Assembly: GCA_005793785.1 (NCBI GenBank)
Contig: SXPW01000025.1
Coordinates: forward strand, 1 to 24,115
Reading direction: 5' to 3'
Length of the DNA stretch: 24,115 nucleotides
From: Actinomycetota bacterium
GTDB taxonomy: Bacteria > Actinomycetota > Acidimicrobiia > Acidimicrobiales > Ilumatobacteraceae
In this document: one piece after another, positions 1 through 8,039 of the stretch
How the letters are laid out: every line of letters begins with the position of its first letter
Numbering within the stretch: position 1 is the stretch's first letter
The notes under the pieces: model-generated
Databases searched by the model: none
Seen by the model: the letters and a program-made list of their open reading frames with translations, nothing else
What the model was told of the DNA's origin: nothing
Program-made: the position numbers and the translations under genes

Positions 1-142
1 ATTCAGCGGCACGATTGCGTGGCTCACTTGGCTGGCTTTGCATCTTGCATACTTGTCCGGTGGACGAAATCGAACCAGCATTTTTGCCGACTGGATTTGG
101 AATTACCTCGTGTGGACACCGCGCCGCACCATCACGGAGTAA
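1..142 (+). CDS. ndh: Type II NADH dehydrogenase (NDH-2), C-terminal fragment
   Basis: This is the last 46 codons of a gene that enters from the left edge, read in frame from base 2 to a TAA at 140-142. The peptide contains a hydrophobic stretch, SGTIAWLTWLALHLAYLSGG, then RNRTSIFADWIWNYL and a basic end. Actinobacterial type II NADH:quinone oxidoreductases end in the same way: a GK/T-x-AWLxWLxxHLxYL amphipathic membrane anchor followed by a Trp-rich segment. These flavoproteins pass electrons from NADH to menaquinone at the inner face of the membrane without pumping protons. The FAD and NADH domains lie outside the window, so the call rests on the anchor alone. The gene converges on the DUF1501 gene with 24 bases between stop codons. 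Confidence 0.72.
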   Translation, partial: FSGTIAWLTWLALHLAYLSGGRNRTSIFADWIWNYLVWTPRRTITE

Positions 143-166
143 CGACTACAAACCGGGCACTCAGCC

Positions 167-1390
167 TCAACGAACGAAGAGTGGAAGTTTCGGCATCGCG
201 GTGTCCAACACGCGATCGCTGGGGGTCAACAACACGTGTTCCAGCACACTGGCGTACACCGAACGGAAGTCGATAGTGACTGCCATGTCGTCATCCTTCA
301 ACTGATGGAGTGAGGGTTGTTCACCGTGGAAGCCACCCGCGACACCTCCACCAACCAAGAAGACTGGGCCGGAAGTCCCGTGATCGGTGCCTTGTGAAGC
401 ATTGGCTCGAACTCGGCGACCAAACTCGCTGTAGATGAGCATCGTGACATTGCTGCTTTGATTGACCGCACGCATTTGAGACATGAATTTGGTGATTGAA
501 GTCGAGAGTGCTCCCAACAAAGTGGATTGCACTGCTTGTTCGTTGGCGTGGGTATCGAATCCACCCAACGAGACGGACCATACCCGTGTTGGTGCACCTG
601 CCGCTATGAGTTTTGCGACGACATCGAGCTGTGCGGCGAGGTTCGATTCCCCGCCTGCGTTCCCACCTATCGCGGTGGGCAAGTCCGCAGCAGGCGGCGC
701 AGGATTCTTCAAAATCGGAGACACCGTATTTCCAACAGCAAACAAGTCGCGAACCGATCGCGAAGCCGTCGCCATCAGCCTCGAGTCGGCACTGCCCTCG
801 ACCGAAAGTCGCGCCAAGTCAGTTGCCAGCGTCCCACTCGGGACCCTCAGTCCATTGAGGGGAAGCACGGTTCCAGACCGTTTGGTGCCGGCGAGCAGTG
901 GCGGCAACGTCGAACCGAGACTGATCGCGAGAAATGGGTCAACCGGCTGTGACTCCACCCAACGCCCGAGCCACCCGCTTTTTACTCCGGTTCGGGAAGC
1001 GGTCTGCCAGATTGCCATGGAGGAAAAATGGGAACGGTCAGGTCGGGGGTAGCCGACGCCCCGGACAATCGCCAGTTGTCCGTTGTCCCAAAGCGTCTTC
1101 AAACCGGACATCGAGCGGTTCAAGCCAAGGTTCTCTCCGATTGGCAACACCTGATCTTCGCGGTACGCAAGTTGGGGTCGCAGGGAGTGGTAGACGGAAT
1201 CTGTGTAGGGAATGACCGTATTTAGACCGTCATTTCCCCCATACAAGGTGACCACAACGAGGACTGGCGTGCCCTGCGGCAGCGCCCGACGCTCGGCCGC
1301 GCGCGCGATGTCGGCGAATGAAACCGTTTGGGCGGCGACCGCACCCGCGCCAGCCCATTTGATGAAAGACCGCCGTGTTAGTGAAGACAT
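167..1390 (-). CDS. DUF1501 family protein with Tat signal
   Basis: The protein has 407 residues from the ATG at 1390. An upstream in-frame start at 1471 would add 27 residues ahead of the export signal and overlap the preceding gene, so I reject it. The N-terminus carries a twin-arginine signal, LTRRSFIKWAG (residues 4-14), followed by an Ala-rich hydrophobic stretch, so the folded protein is probably exported. Family hallmarks are YGGNDGLNTVIPY near residue 50 and DHGTSGPVFLVGG in the C-terminal part. DUF1501 proteins resemble the alkaline-phosphatase/sulfatase fold, but I know of no firm biochemical function. It starts 10 bases after the stop of the DUF1800 gene, so the two are one transcription unit, an arrangement common for these families. 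Confidence 0.88.
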   Translation of the reverse strand: MSSLTRRSFIKWAGAGAVAAQTVSFADIARAAERRALPQGTPVLVVVTLYGGNDGLNTVIPYTDSVYHSLRPQLAYREDQVLPIGENLGLNRSMSGLKTLWDNGQLAIVRGVGYPRPDRSHFSSMAIWQTASRTGVKSGWLGRWVESQPVDPFLAISLGSTLPPLLAGTKRSGTVLPLNGLRVPSGTLATDLARLSVEGSADSRLMATASRSVRDLFAVGNTVSPILKNPAPPAADLPTAIGGNAGGESNLAAQLDVVAKLIAAGAPTRVWSVSLGGFDTHANEQAVQSTLLGALSTSITKFMSQMRAVNQSSNVTMLIYSEFGRRVRANASQGTDHGTSGPVFLVGGGVAGGFHGEQPSLHQLKDDDMAVTIDFRSVYASVLEHVLLTPSDRVLDTAMPKLPLFVR

Positions 1391-1400
1391 CGTCGTTTCA

Positions 1401-2729
1401 TCATTGATTGACCACGTAGTCGGGACTACAAATCGCCAAGGTAACGAGACGACGGGGATCCGAAACCGCACCGTTCAATACGGAACGCGTTCGATCACAC
1501 CAACCTGCCACACCCAACCAGTCGGCAAGTGCATCAACTCGAGCCGAGGCGGGCACTGAAGTAACGGGAGTAAGGTCTCCACGACTGCACAACGTTTGGG
1601 CAGCCTGGATCTGGGTTTGTGCTGCAGACGCCGACAACCACACTTCGTCTCCCGGCCAACCGCCTACGTTCGGCGGAAACAAGGGACGTTGACCGAGAGC
1701 GGTCAATAATGACAACAGGCTGTCTGGCTGCGCGTATGTCGACGGAGTAATGCGGAGGGCTCGCAGTACGGCCACGAGCCACTCAAGCGGGCTCTTCACG
1801 AGATCATTCTGTGGGTCGGCAAATGCCTCCGACTGCACCATCGCCACGATTGCAGGCAAGATTTGTCGCTGCGCAAAAGCGATTTCGATGTCACTACCAA
1901 CTGCTGGCGTTGTGGTGGAGGAAATGAACCGGAACCACAATCGTTCGGGAATGAAGCGCTGGCATGCAGGTTGCTGCGACAAGAATCGAGCGAGAGAGAC
2001 TGCATCGAAGTTGTCCGTTCGTCCGAGGATTGCAGTCGACCCATTGAACGTCCGATTCACGTTTCGGTACACCAAACCCGAGGACTTCACGACCTGCCAG
2101 CCTGCAAGTGCCTTCGATGCCTCCTTGATGTCGACCTCGGTGTATCGATTCACGCCGAGCGTGAAGAGTTCCATGAGTTCGCGGGCAAGATTCTCATTCG
2201 GAGACTTGGCAGAGTTGAGTTGTCCGTCGAGCCAGTAGATGAGGGCGGCGTCGATTGTCATCGCTTCACACATCTCACCAAAATCGGCCGTCGCATGTTG
2301 GCGCAACCTGTCGACGTGGTCGAACATCACGACTGGTTCATCAACCTTCGCGTAGGACGTCGCCCAATGGCCGTGCCAGAACCAGGTCATCCGCTCATGA
2401 AACGGAAAGTCCTGGCCAACCATCTGGTCGAGCCACCAGAGGCTGATGGCTCGCAATTGACCTCGTTTCGAATCCGCATACTGCACCACCGCCTCCGAGT
2501 TCGGTGCCGGCTGTGGACCAAGATCGGTGATGCCGAGCACGACCTTGACGTCGCCGTAGGCGGGACGAGCCGAATAGACCAAGTCGGAAACCGATGCCGA
2601 AAATCCCTTGGCGAGCATCGTCTGAAACTGTCCCGGTTTCGGACCGAAGCCAACTCGATGCACGAGCCGCGACAGCACTCGGCGAGACTCGGTACTCACG
2701 AAGTCAAAGTATCCACCGAAGGTGAACAC
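1401..2729 (-). CDS. DUF1800 family protein
   Basis: The protein has 442 residues. DUF1800 landmarks are LVHRVGFGPKPGQ (about 22-34), TWFWHGHWATS (115-125), PNENLARELMELFTLGVNRY (177-196) followed by an EASKALAGW segment, and a C-terminal LFPPNVGGWPGDEVW. The GTG at 2729 directly follows an in-frame TAG, so the gene cannot start further upstream. An AGGGAGGT run on this strand (2747-2754) lies about 17 bases from the GTG, which is long for a ribosome site; a GTG ten codons later (2699) is a possible alternative. No convincing signal peptide is seen. The function is unknown; the family is nearly always paired with DUF1501, as here. It is divergent from the SDR gene with 25 bases between starts. 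Confidence 0.88.
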   Translation of the reverse strand: MFTFGGYFDFVSTESRRVLSRLVHRVGFGPKPGQFQTMLAKGFSASVSDLVYSARPAYGDVKVVLGITDLGPQPAPNSEAVVQYADSKRGQLRAISLWWLDQMVGQDFPFHERMTWFWHGHWATSYAKVDEPVVMFDHVDRLRQHATADFGEMCEAMTIDAALIYWLDGQLNSAKSPNENLARELMELFTLGVNRYTEVDIKEASKALAGWQVVKSSGLVYRNVNRTFNGSTAILGRTDNFDAVSLARFLSQQPACQRFIPERLWFRFISSTTTPAVGSDIEIAFAQRQILPAIVAMVQSEAFADPQNDLVKSPLEWLVAVLRALRITPSTYAQPDSLLSLLTALGQRPLFPPNVGGWPGDEVWLSASAAQTQIQAAQTLCSRGDLTPVTSVPASARVDALADWLGVAGWCDRTRSVLNGAVSDPRRLVTLAICSPDYVVNQ

Positions 2730-2730
2730 C

Positions 2731-2736
2731 TAAGAT
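2731..2736 (+). promoter_or_regulatory. Possible -10 element for the SDR gene
   Basis: TAAGAT lies 18 bases before the ATG at 2755 in a 25-base divergent gap. It would give a leader of about 11 bases without a Shine-Dalgarno sequence. I see no clear -35 partner, so this is a weak call. Confidence 0.3.
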
Positions 2737-2754
2737 ATCGCCGATTACCTCCCT

Positions 2755-3519
2755 ATGAACGACGCCTTTGCAGCTGAATCTCCGGTGGTGCTCGTCACCG
2801 GCGGCTCGGGCGGGATTGGTTCGGCGACGTTGCAACGCTTCGCGACCGGCGGTTGGCGATGCGCCAACGCCGATGTGAACGACGGTGCGAATCACGTCGA
2901 TATGTACGTCTCCACCGACGTTCGCAACGTTTCTTCGTGTCGCGCTGCGATTGCAGGGGTCGTCTCGAAGTTCGGGCGACTGGATGCACTCGTCAACGCC
3001 GCCGGCGTGTGGCACGAAGGTGTCACGGCCGATACGAGTGAGGAGGACTTCGACCGAGTAATTGACGTGAACTTGAAAGGTACGTACTTCATGAGTGCCG
3101 CAGCGATCGAACATCTCGCACCGACCCGCGGTTGCATCGTCAACCTGTCGAGCGACGCCGGCATTCAGGGCAACTCCGGCGCCGCCGCCTACTGCGCATC
3201 CAAGGGCGGTGTATCCCTTTTCTCGAAGGCACTCGCACTGGAACTTGCGCCGACGGGAGTGCGCGTGAACGCCGTATGCCCCGGCGACGTCGATTCACCG
3301 ATGCTGCGCGGTCAAGCCCGCAATTCTGGCGGTGACGAACGGGCCTACTACGACCGATTGCTGGCGGGGTACCCACAACGTGCCACCGCCAGATTCATTC
3401 GACCAGAGGAAGTCGCGGAAATCATCTGGTTCCTCGCTCAACCACACGCCGCCGCAATCACTGGGGCAAACCTCTCGATCGACTTCGGATTGTCGGCCGG
3501 CATCTTCCCCGCCGACTGA
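2755..3519 (+). CDS. Short-chain dehydrogenase/reductase (SDR)
   Basis: The protein has 254 residues, the normal length for a classical SDR. The NAD(P)-binding motif TGGSGGIG is at 15-22, the NAAG motif at 81-84, the catalytic Ser in NLSSDAG at about 132-133, and the YxxxK pair as Tyr146/Lys150 in AAAYCASKGG. RVNAVCPGDVDSPM (170-183) is the usual segment after the active site. The residue after beta-strand 2 is Asp (NADVND, about 40), which often indicates NAD(H) over NADP(H); this is inference. The enzyme is expected to be cytosolic and to interconvert an alcohol and a ketone, but the substrate cannot be read from the sequence. The methyltransferase follows after 20 bases, so the two are probably co-transcribed. 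Confidence 0.93.
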   Translation: MNDAFAAESPVVLVTGGSGGIGSATLQRFATGGWRCANADVNDGANHVDMYVSTDVRNVSSCRAAIAGVVSKFGRLDALVNAAGVWHEGVTADTSEEDFDRVIDVNLKGTYFMSAAAIEHLAPTRGCIVNLSSDAGIQGNSGAAAYCASKGGVSLFSKALALELAPTGVRVNAVCPGDVDSPMLRGQARNSGGDERAYYDRLLAGYPQRATARFIRPEEVAEIIWFLAQPHAAAITGANLSIDFGLSAGIFPAD

Positions 3520-3539
3520 ACGTGTGGAAGTCTGATCGG

Positions 3540-4634
3540 ATGAGCATCGATCCGGACAGGCTCAAGTTCTTCTCGTACCTCCTGTTCACCAAATTGGAGG
3601 GCGCCGTCACGTCGGGCATGGCGCACCTCGGAGACCAACTCGGTCTCTACCGTGCGATGGCTTCGGCACGCCAACCCTTGACCACCGCTCAACTTGCAGC
3701 GGCGACGGGTCTGCACGAACGCTGGGTGCGGGAGTGGGCATACAACCAAGCGTCGGCGAAACTCATCAGTTTCTCTACCGAGCCCTCGCAAACCCCGACG
3801 CTCGACGACGACACGTTTTTCTTGTCGCCGGAACAGGTGGCGGTACTTGCCGATGAGTCGCATCCGGCATTCGGTATGGGGATGTTCCACCGGCTACCCC
3901 AGACGATGGAATCACTGAAACGAATGCCCGAGTCGTTTCGCACGGGAATCGGACACAACTACGACAGCCACGGCCCGGACGGTGCGGTGGGCATCGAACG
4001 CAGTTTCGAACCATGGAACAACGCGAACTTGATTCCCGTCGTACTACCGGCAGTCGGAATCATCGATCTCCTTCGCCGTGGCGCAAACGTTGCCGATGTC
4101 GGCTGTGGTGCCGGCGGCGCGGTGCTCCGAATGGCGAAGGAGTTTCCGAAGTCCAGGGTCGTCGGCTACGACATCTCGCAATTCGCACTTGCCCGCGCCC
4201 GCGAGCGACTCGCCGATTCGCGGCTCACCAACGCTCGGTTCACCGACCCACGAACCGAGCCACTCCCCAACGACAACAGCCTCGACTTCGTCTGCACGTT
4301 CGACTGCATACATGACATGACCCACCCATTGGACGTGATGCGTGCAATCCGTGCGTCACTGAAGCAGGACGGCGTCTGGCTGTTGGTGGACATCAAAGCG
4401 CACGACACGTTCGCCATGAACGCCGAGAAGAATCCGATGGCCGCATTGATGTACGGCATCAGTGTGTTGTCGTGCATGTCGTCCGCCATGGCGACTCCAG
4501 ACGGTGCAGGGCTTGGCACACTGGGGCTCTCCGCGATGACCGCCGAAACGATGGCACGCACGGCGGGATTCTCGAAGTTCGAGCGGCTCTCCGTGGACCA
4601 CTCCGTCAACGCGTTCTACGCGATTCGCCCCTGA
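3540..4634 (+). CDS. Class I SAM-dependent methyltransferase with N-terminal winged helix
   Basis: The protein has 364 residues from the ATG at 3540, chosen because GGAAG at 3526-3530 is correctly spaced; a GTG at 3522 would add six residues. Residues 15-80 form a winged-helix-like region (LTTAQLAAATGLHERWVREW) typical of dimerising small-molecule methyltransferases. Motif I is VADVGCGAGGA (184-194), with the acidic end of strand 2 in VVGYDIS (207-213) and post-motif FDCIHDMTHP (254-263). Relatives act on small molecules such as isoprenoid, polyketide or phenolic compounds. The acceptor here is unknown. It sits 20 bases behind the SDR gene, so the pair may modify the same compound; that is inference. 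Confidence 0.88.
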   Translation: MSIDPDRLKFFSYLLFTKLEGAVTSGMAHLGDQLGLYRAMASARQPLTTAQLAAATGLHERWVREWAYNQASAKLISFSTEPSQTPTLDDDTFFLSPEQVAVLADESHPAFGMGMFHRLPQTMESLKRMPESFRTGIGHNYDSHGPDGAVGIERSFEPWNNANLIPVVLPAVGIIDLLRRGANVADVGCGAGGAVLRMAKEFPKSRVVGYDISQFALARARERLADSRLTNARFTDPRTEPLPNDNSLDFVCTFDCIHDMTHPLDVMRAIRASLKQDGVWLLVDIKAHDTFAMNAEKNPMAALMYGISVLSCMSSAMATPDGAGLGTLGLSAMTAETMARTAGFSKFERLSVDHSVNAFYAIRP

Positions 4635-4652
4635 TCCCCGAGGTGGGGGTAC

Positions 4653-4668
4653 GAGGCCATCGGGCCTC
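4653..4668. terminator. Hairpin between convergent genes
   Basis: GAGGCC-atcg-GGCCTC is a perfect 6-bp stem with a 4-base loop in the 62-base gap between the methyltransferase and alkyl sulfatase stop codons. No T-run follows on either strand, so a canonical intrinsic terminator is not shown. Its position suggests a bidirectional end-of-transcript structure. Confidence 0.45.
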
Positions 4669-4696
4669 CCGAATACTCGGCACGACCGCGCGACAA

Positions 4697-6610
4697 TCAT
4701 GGCTCAACGATGGGAAATCCCATCGAGAACGTATCGAGATTGCCGAAGATCGAGACGAGAGCGGCAGCGTCTCCATCGAGGACGATGTCGCCGACCTTCA
4801 ATGCGTCGATGAACGAGGTGTCTTGTAGGACGATGTCGAGCAACTTCGAGCGGGTGAGTGTCACGGCAACATCTGCAACGTCACTGTGGGAGTTCCGAGT
4901 GGAGTAGATGGTGCGATTGGAGATGCCAAGAGTCCAGCGCTCGTCATCGGAATCGCGCAGGTCGGTGAACGTCCAATTCGAGGCGAGAGTCACACCGCCG
5001 AGGTTCTCGGAGATCGTTCGCACCGAGATGGTGTCGAATACTTGATCGACGGTCATCTCCCGCACCATGCTTCGGGCCCGCACGTTGGGATTCGGATTCT
5101 TCGGCGGACCCTTTCTGAGTTCCATTGCGCCCATGAGGTAGGCGTTTCGAAACGTGGACGACTCTGCTTGGTATCCGAGCTGTTCCAGCGCATCGGCCTG
5201 TAGCTCGCGGGCCCTTGCGTTGCTCGGATCAGCGAAGACGAGATGATTCACCAGTTCGACGACCCAGCGATAATCGCCGCGTTCGAACGCCATCGCGGCA
5301 TGCTCGAGTAACGCACCGGCGCCGCCTGCGAGTTCGACGTACCTTCGTCCGACCGCTTCCGGCGGCAACTTGTGGAGGTTCGCCGGATTGCCGTCGTACC
5401 AGCTCAGGTAGCGCTGATACACCGCCTTGACGTTGTGCACGAGGTCTCCGTAGAACCCTCGCGTGTGTTCGTGTCGCAAGAACTCCTCGGGCAGCGAGAG
5501 GGTTTCCGCAATCTCCAGTGGTGTGAGTCCCTTGTTCGCCATTCGCATCGTTTGATCGTGCATCCACTTGTAGAGATCGCGTTGGAGCACCAGGAATTCA
5601 CGAACGTCGTGATTCTCCCAGCGCGGCCAGTTGTGGGACGTGAACAACACCTCTGCTTCCATCCCGAACAACTGCAGGCTCTCGTTGATGTACTTCGACC
5701 AATTGAGTGCGTTACGAACGAGTGCGCCCCGAATCGGCACCAGGTTGTGCATGGTGTGCGAGCAATTCTCGGCCATGCAGAGTGCCTTGATGTCCGGGAA
5801 GTAGAAGTTCATCTCGGCGGGAGCCTCGGTTTCGGGCGTGAGTTGAAAGACGACGCGCACTCCATCGACCTCGAGCCGCTGTCCCGTCTCGGTGATCTCC
5901 TCCGTCGGAGCAATCAACGACGGAGGCGAAACCGGAACCGCGATCCCCAGACCACAGTCGACGTGTCCACGCGGGCCGACGGGTAAGAGTGGACCGAATT
6001 GGTAGGTGGCGCGACGAGCCATCGCCGGTCCTGCAATCACGTTTTCGCCGATCGTCTCGCGCATGAAGTGCTCGGGGGCGATGATCCGACATCGCCCTGC
6101 GGCAACTTCAGCGTGGGTGGTAACACCGAGCACGCCGCCAAAGTGATCGGCGTGTGAGTGCGTGTAGATGACAGCCGTCACCGGATACTCGCCCAGATGC
6201 TGAGAGACGAGACGCATCGCCGCGCGAGCCGTATATTCGGAGGTGAGGGGATCCACGACGATCCATCCGGTTTTCCCCTTGATGAACGTGATGTTGGAGA
6301 TGTCGTATCCACGCACTTGCCAGACTCCGTCGATCACCTCGAACAATCCATGGTGAGCGTTGAGCCGAGCGTGGCGCCAGAGATGCGGATTTACGGTGTC
6401 GGGTGACGTCGTTCCGTCCCGCAGGAATTCGTACGCTCCAATGTCGAACACGACTCGCCCATCCGAATTCACGATCGTCGGGTCTTCCAGCGAGGCGACA
6501 TGTCCGCGACGTACGCGTTCGAAGTCCTCTAGATCGGGCACCCACGCCGATTCGGCCGTATTGTGAGCAATCGTGTGGGTGCTGGCGTCCTTGGACTCGT
6601 TCGTCAACAC
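4697..6610 (-). CDS. Alkyl sulfatase, metallo-beta-lactamase fold (SdsA1/BDS1-like)
   Basis: The protein has 637 residues. The zinc motif THSHADHFGG (150-159) is the HxHxDH signature of the metallo-beta-lactamase fold. MAENCSHTMHNLVPIRGA and TSHNWPRW in the middle match the second metal-binding part of alkyl sulfatases. A helical dimerisation region (about 385-500) and an SCP2-like C-terminal domain (about 515-637) complete the three-domain SdsA1 layout. The family hydrolyses primary alkyl sulfates such as dodecyl sulfate to alcohol and sulfate. No signal peptide is visible, so a cytosolic location is likely, unlike secreted SdsA1. The GTG start has no Shine-Dalgarno sequence and directly follows an in-frame stop region; a TAGTCT -10 six bases upstream suggests a leaderless message. 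Physiological substrate is not known. Confidence 0.92.
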   Translation of the reverse strand: MLTNESKDASTHTIAHNTAESAWVPDLEDFERVRRGHVASLEDPTIVNSDGRVVFDIGAYEFLRDGTTSPDTVNPHLWRHARLNAHHGLFEVIDGVWQVRGYDISNITFIKGKTGWIVVDPLTSEYTARAAMRLVSQHLGEYPVTAVIYTHSHADHFGGVLGVTTHAEVAAGRCRIIAPEHFMRETIGENVIAGPAMARRATYQFGPLLPVGPRGHVDCGLGIAVPVSPPSLIAPTEEITETGQRLEVDGVRVVFQLTPETEAPAEMNFYFPDIKALCMAENCSHTMHNLVPIRGALVRNALNWSKYINESLQLFGMEAEVLFTSHNWPRWENHDVREFLVLQRDLYKWMHDQTMRMANKGLTPLEIAETLSLPEEFLRHEHTRGFYGDLVHNVKAVYQRYLSWYDGNPANLHKLPPEAVGRRYVELAGGAGALLEHAAMAFERGDYRWVVELVNHLVFADPSNARARELQADALEQLGYQAESSTFRNAYLMGAMELRKGPPKNPNPNVRARSMVREMTVDQVFDTISVRTISENLGGVTLASNWTFTDLRDSDDERWTLGISNRTIYSTRNSHSDVADVAVTLTRSKLLDIVLQDTSFIDALKVGDIVLDGDAAALVSIFGNLDTFSMGFPIVEP

Positions 6611-6616
6611 GAACGG

Positions 6617-6622
6617 AGACTA
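6617..6622 (-). promoter_or_regulatory. -10 element of leaderless alkyl sulfatase promoter
   Basis: On the minus strand TAGTCT is followed by six bases and then the GTG start at 6610, so transcription would begin at or next to the start codon. There is no Shine-Dalgarno sequence, which fits. No clear -35 is seen. Confidence 0.5.
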
Positions 6623-6623
6623 C

Positions 6624-6637
6624 CGAGCAACGGCTCG
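6624..6637. promoter_or_regulatory. Inverted repeat upstream of the alkyl sulfatase gene
   Basis: CGAGC-aacg-GCTCG lies just upstream of the TAGTCT -10 (6617-6622), where a repressor could block transcription. It is short, and no regulator gene is adjacent, so an operator role is only possible. Confidence 0.25.
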
Positions 6638-6760
6638 TTCGAAGACGGTCAGCGCCGGCGTTGGCGACGGTCGATTGCGGCTCGCTCGGATGCCTGCGCG
6701 TGAAATCAGAATCGACAACTTTCTTCAATTCTCGGTCGCTCGTCTGGCAAACTACAACGC

Positions 6761-7612
6761 ATGACGAAACGGTGTCTCGGAAGATGGCTGTTCGGCAGCA
6801 TTCTCCTCCTTGGCGGCTGCACATCAACCACGACGGAGGCAACATCGTCGACCATCACCACACCCACAACGTCGTCGACGAGCCCGACTTCAACCGACCC
6901 TCAGCAGACTCCTCCGAACGGACTCGACTCCATCACCACCGCTGACGGCATGGTTCGCACGTTTCGGATCGTTGATCTATCGGAAGATGCCTCTGCTCCG
7001 CTCATCCTGGTGCTCCATGGTTTCGGAGGTACGGCCGACGGCATGCGAACGTACGCAGGCATCGAACGATCGGTCGAGGAGACGCTCGACGAGGGCGCAA
7101 TCGTCGTCTATCCGAACGGCTCCGGGGCCGACGAGGGCTTTCCGCAGTCATGGAACGCAGGTGGTTGTTGTCCCTTCTCCACTTTCGACATGGTTGATGA
7201 CGTTGCGTTCCTTGGCGACGTGATCGAGTCGGTTTCGGGGAGATTCGATGTCGACCCTGATCGTGTTTGGGTGGTGGGACACTCGAACGGCGGAATGATG
7301 GCATACCGATTGGCGTGTGAACTCTCCACTCGGGTAACCGCAATCGGAGTGGCGGCCGGGGCGATGATGATCGACACATGCGCAAGCACACGACCAACGA
7401 GCGCGCTTCATCTTCATGGCGAGCTCGACGTCGTCGTGCCACTACTCGGTGGCGACGGCGCCGGAATCACGTTTCCGAGTGCACAGCAATCGATCGAGCG
7501 GTTTTCGAGTGGCAATCAAAACCGTGCACAACTCGTGACCGACGCAGATTGGACGCACGACTGGCAGCCCGAATGGGCCACGCTCTTCCTCGAGTTTCTA
7601 GCGGCGACGTAG
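6761..7612 (+). CDS. Lipoprotein esterase, PHB depolymerase / feruloyl esterase (CE1, LpqC-like)
   Basis: The protein has 283 residues. It starts with a lipoprotein signal ending in LLLGGC (Cys20), then a Thr/Ser-rich linker (21-50) that would hold the enzyme off the membrane. The alpha/beta-hydrolase core has LILVLHGFGG (81-90, oxyanion region), YPNGSG (118-123), WNAGGCC (131-137), the nucleophile motif GHSNGG (Ser175), LHGELDVVVP (acid Asp223) and a likely catalytic His266 in DWTHDWQPEW. The family cleaves esters such as polyhydroxybutyrate or feruloyl-polysaccharide. The segment between the acid and the His is shorter than usual and lacks the typical GGGHxWP motif. No good ribosome site or placed -10 is visible before the ATG. 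Its 3' end overlaps the coiled-coil gene by 15 bases, tail to tail. Confidence 0.85.
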   Translation: MTKRCLGRWLFGSILLLGGCTSTTTEATSSTITTPTTSSTSPTSTDPQQTPPNGLDSITTADGMVRTFRIVDLSEDASAPLILVLHGFGGTADGMRTYAGIERSVEETLDEGAIVVYPNGSGADEGFPQSWNAGGCCPFSTFDMVDDVAFLGDVIESVSGRFDVDPDRVWVVGHSNGGMMAYRLACELSTRVTAIGVAAGAMMIDTCASTRPTSALHLHGELDVVVPLLGGDGAGITFPSAQQSIERFSSGNQNRAQLVTDADWTHDWQPEWATLFLEFLAAT

Positions 7613-7963
7613 CTTCCTCAGACGCTCCGCGAGGCGTACCGCTCGCGATGACTCGAGTGCCTTGACGCGCTCTCGGGCACGGTCACGTTGCGAGGTCAAC
7701 TTGGCAATCCTCGAATTGATGTGGATCAACTGCTGGTGGAGTTGATCCTGCCGTTGCCGGAGCACCAGCATGTCCTGCGTGGCGAGCGACATGGCATGCA
7801 CGGCATCGTCCCGCTCCTTGGTGAGCTGATTGCGGGCAAGAACGAACTCGGCCACCTTTGACTCGGTGTACAGACTGAAGTCCTCCAATTTCATTCGTAG
7901 ACCGTGGGCCTCTTCCAACAGGTCGGCGATGAGTTGCTCGCGTTCATCCAAACTTTCCGTCAT
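7598..7963 (-). CDS. Small coiled-coil protein of unknown function
   Basis: The protein has 121 residues from the ATG at 7963, chosen because GGAGA lies 10 bases upstream on this strand; longer in-frame starts to 8089 lack a site and run under the start region of the next gene. The sequence is almost wholly helical and charged, with heptad-like spacing from LDEREQLIADLLEEAHGL to the end, and finishes in a basic tail (RLAERLRKLRRR). There is no signal peptide or membrane segment. I recognise no family; septum-associated or chromosome-associated coiled-coil proteins look similar, but this is not evidence of function. It stands alone on its strand between an esterase and a divergent transporter operon. 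Confidence 0.6.
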   Translation of the reverse strand: MTESLDEREQLIADLLEEAHGLRMKLEDFSLYTESKVAEFVLARNQLTKERDDAVHAMSLATQDMLVLRQRQDQLHQQLIHINSRIAKLTSQRDRARERVKALESSRAVRLAERLRKLRRR

Positions 7964-8026
7964 GCGAGGGCGGTCTCCGTCGTGTGATTGTTGTTTCCAG
8001 CGTAGGAGCACGAATCTGGACCTTCG

Positions 8027-8032
8027 TAGACT
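8027..8032 (+). promoter_or_regulatory. -10 element of leaderless ABC-operon promoter
   Basis: TAGACT is followed by seven bases and the ATG at 8040. The gene lacks a Shine-Dalgarno sequence, so transcription probably starts at the start codon. It would drive the five-gene run to 13005. Confidence 0.5.
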
Positions 8033-8039
8033 TGGCGAC

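Noticed and set aside
1863..2777. 304-codon plus-strand frame
   Set aside because: Antisense to the DUF1800 gene and runs into the SDR start; composition is typical of a shadow frame.
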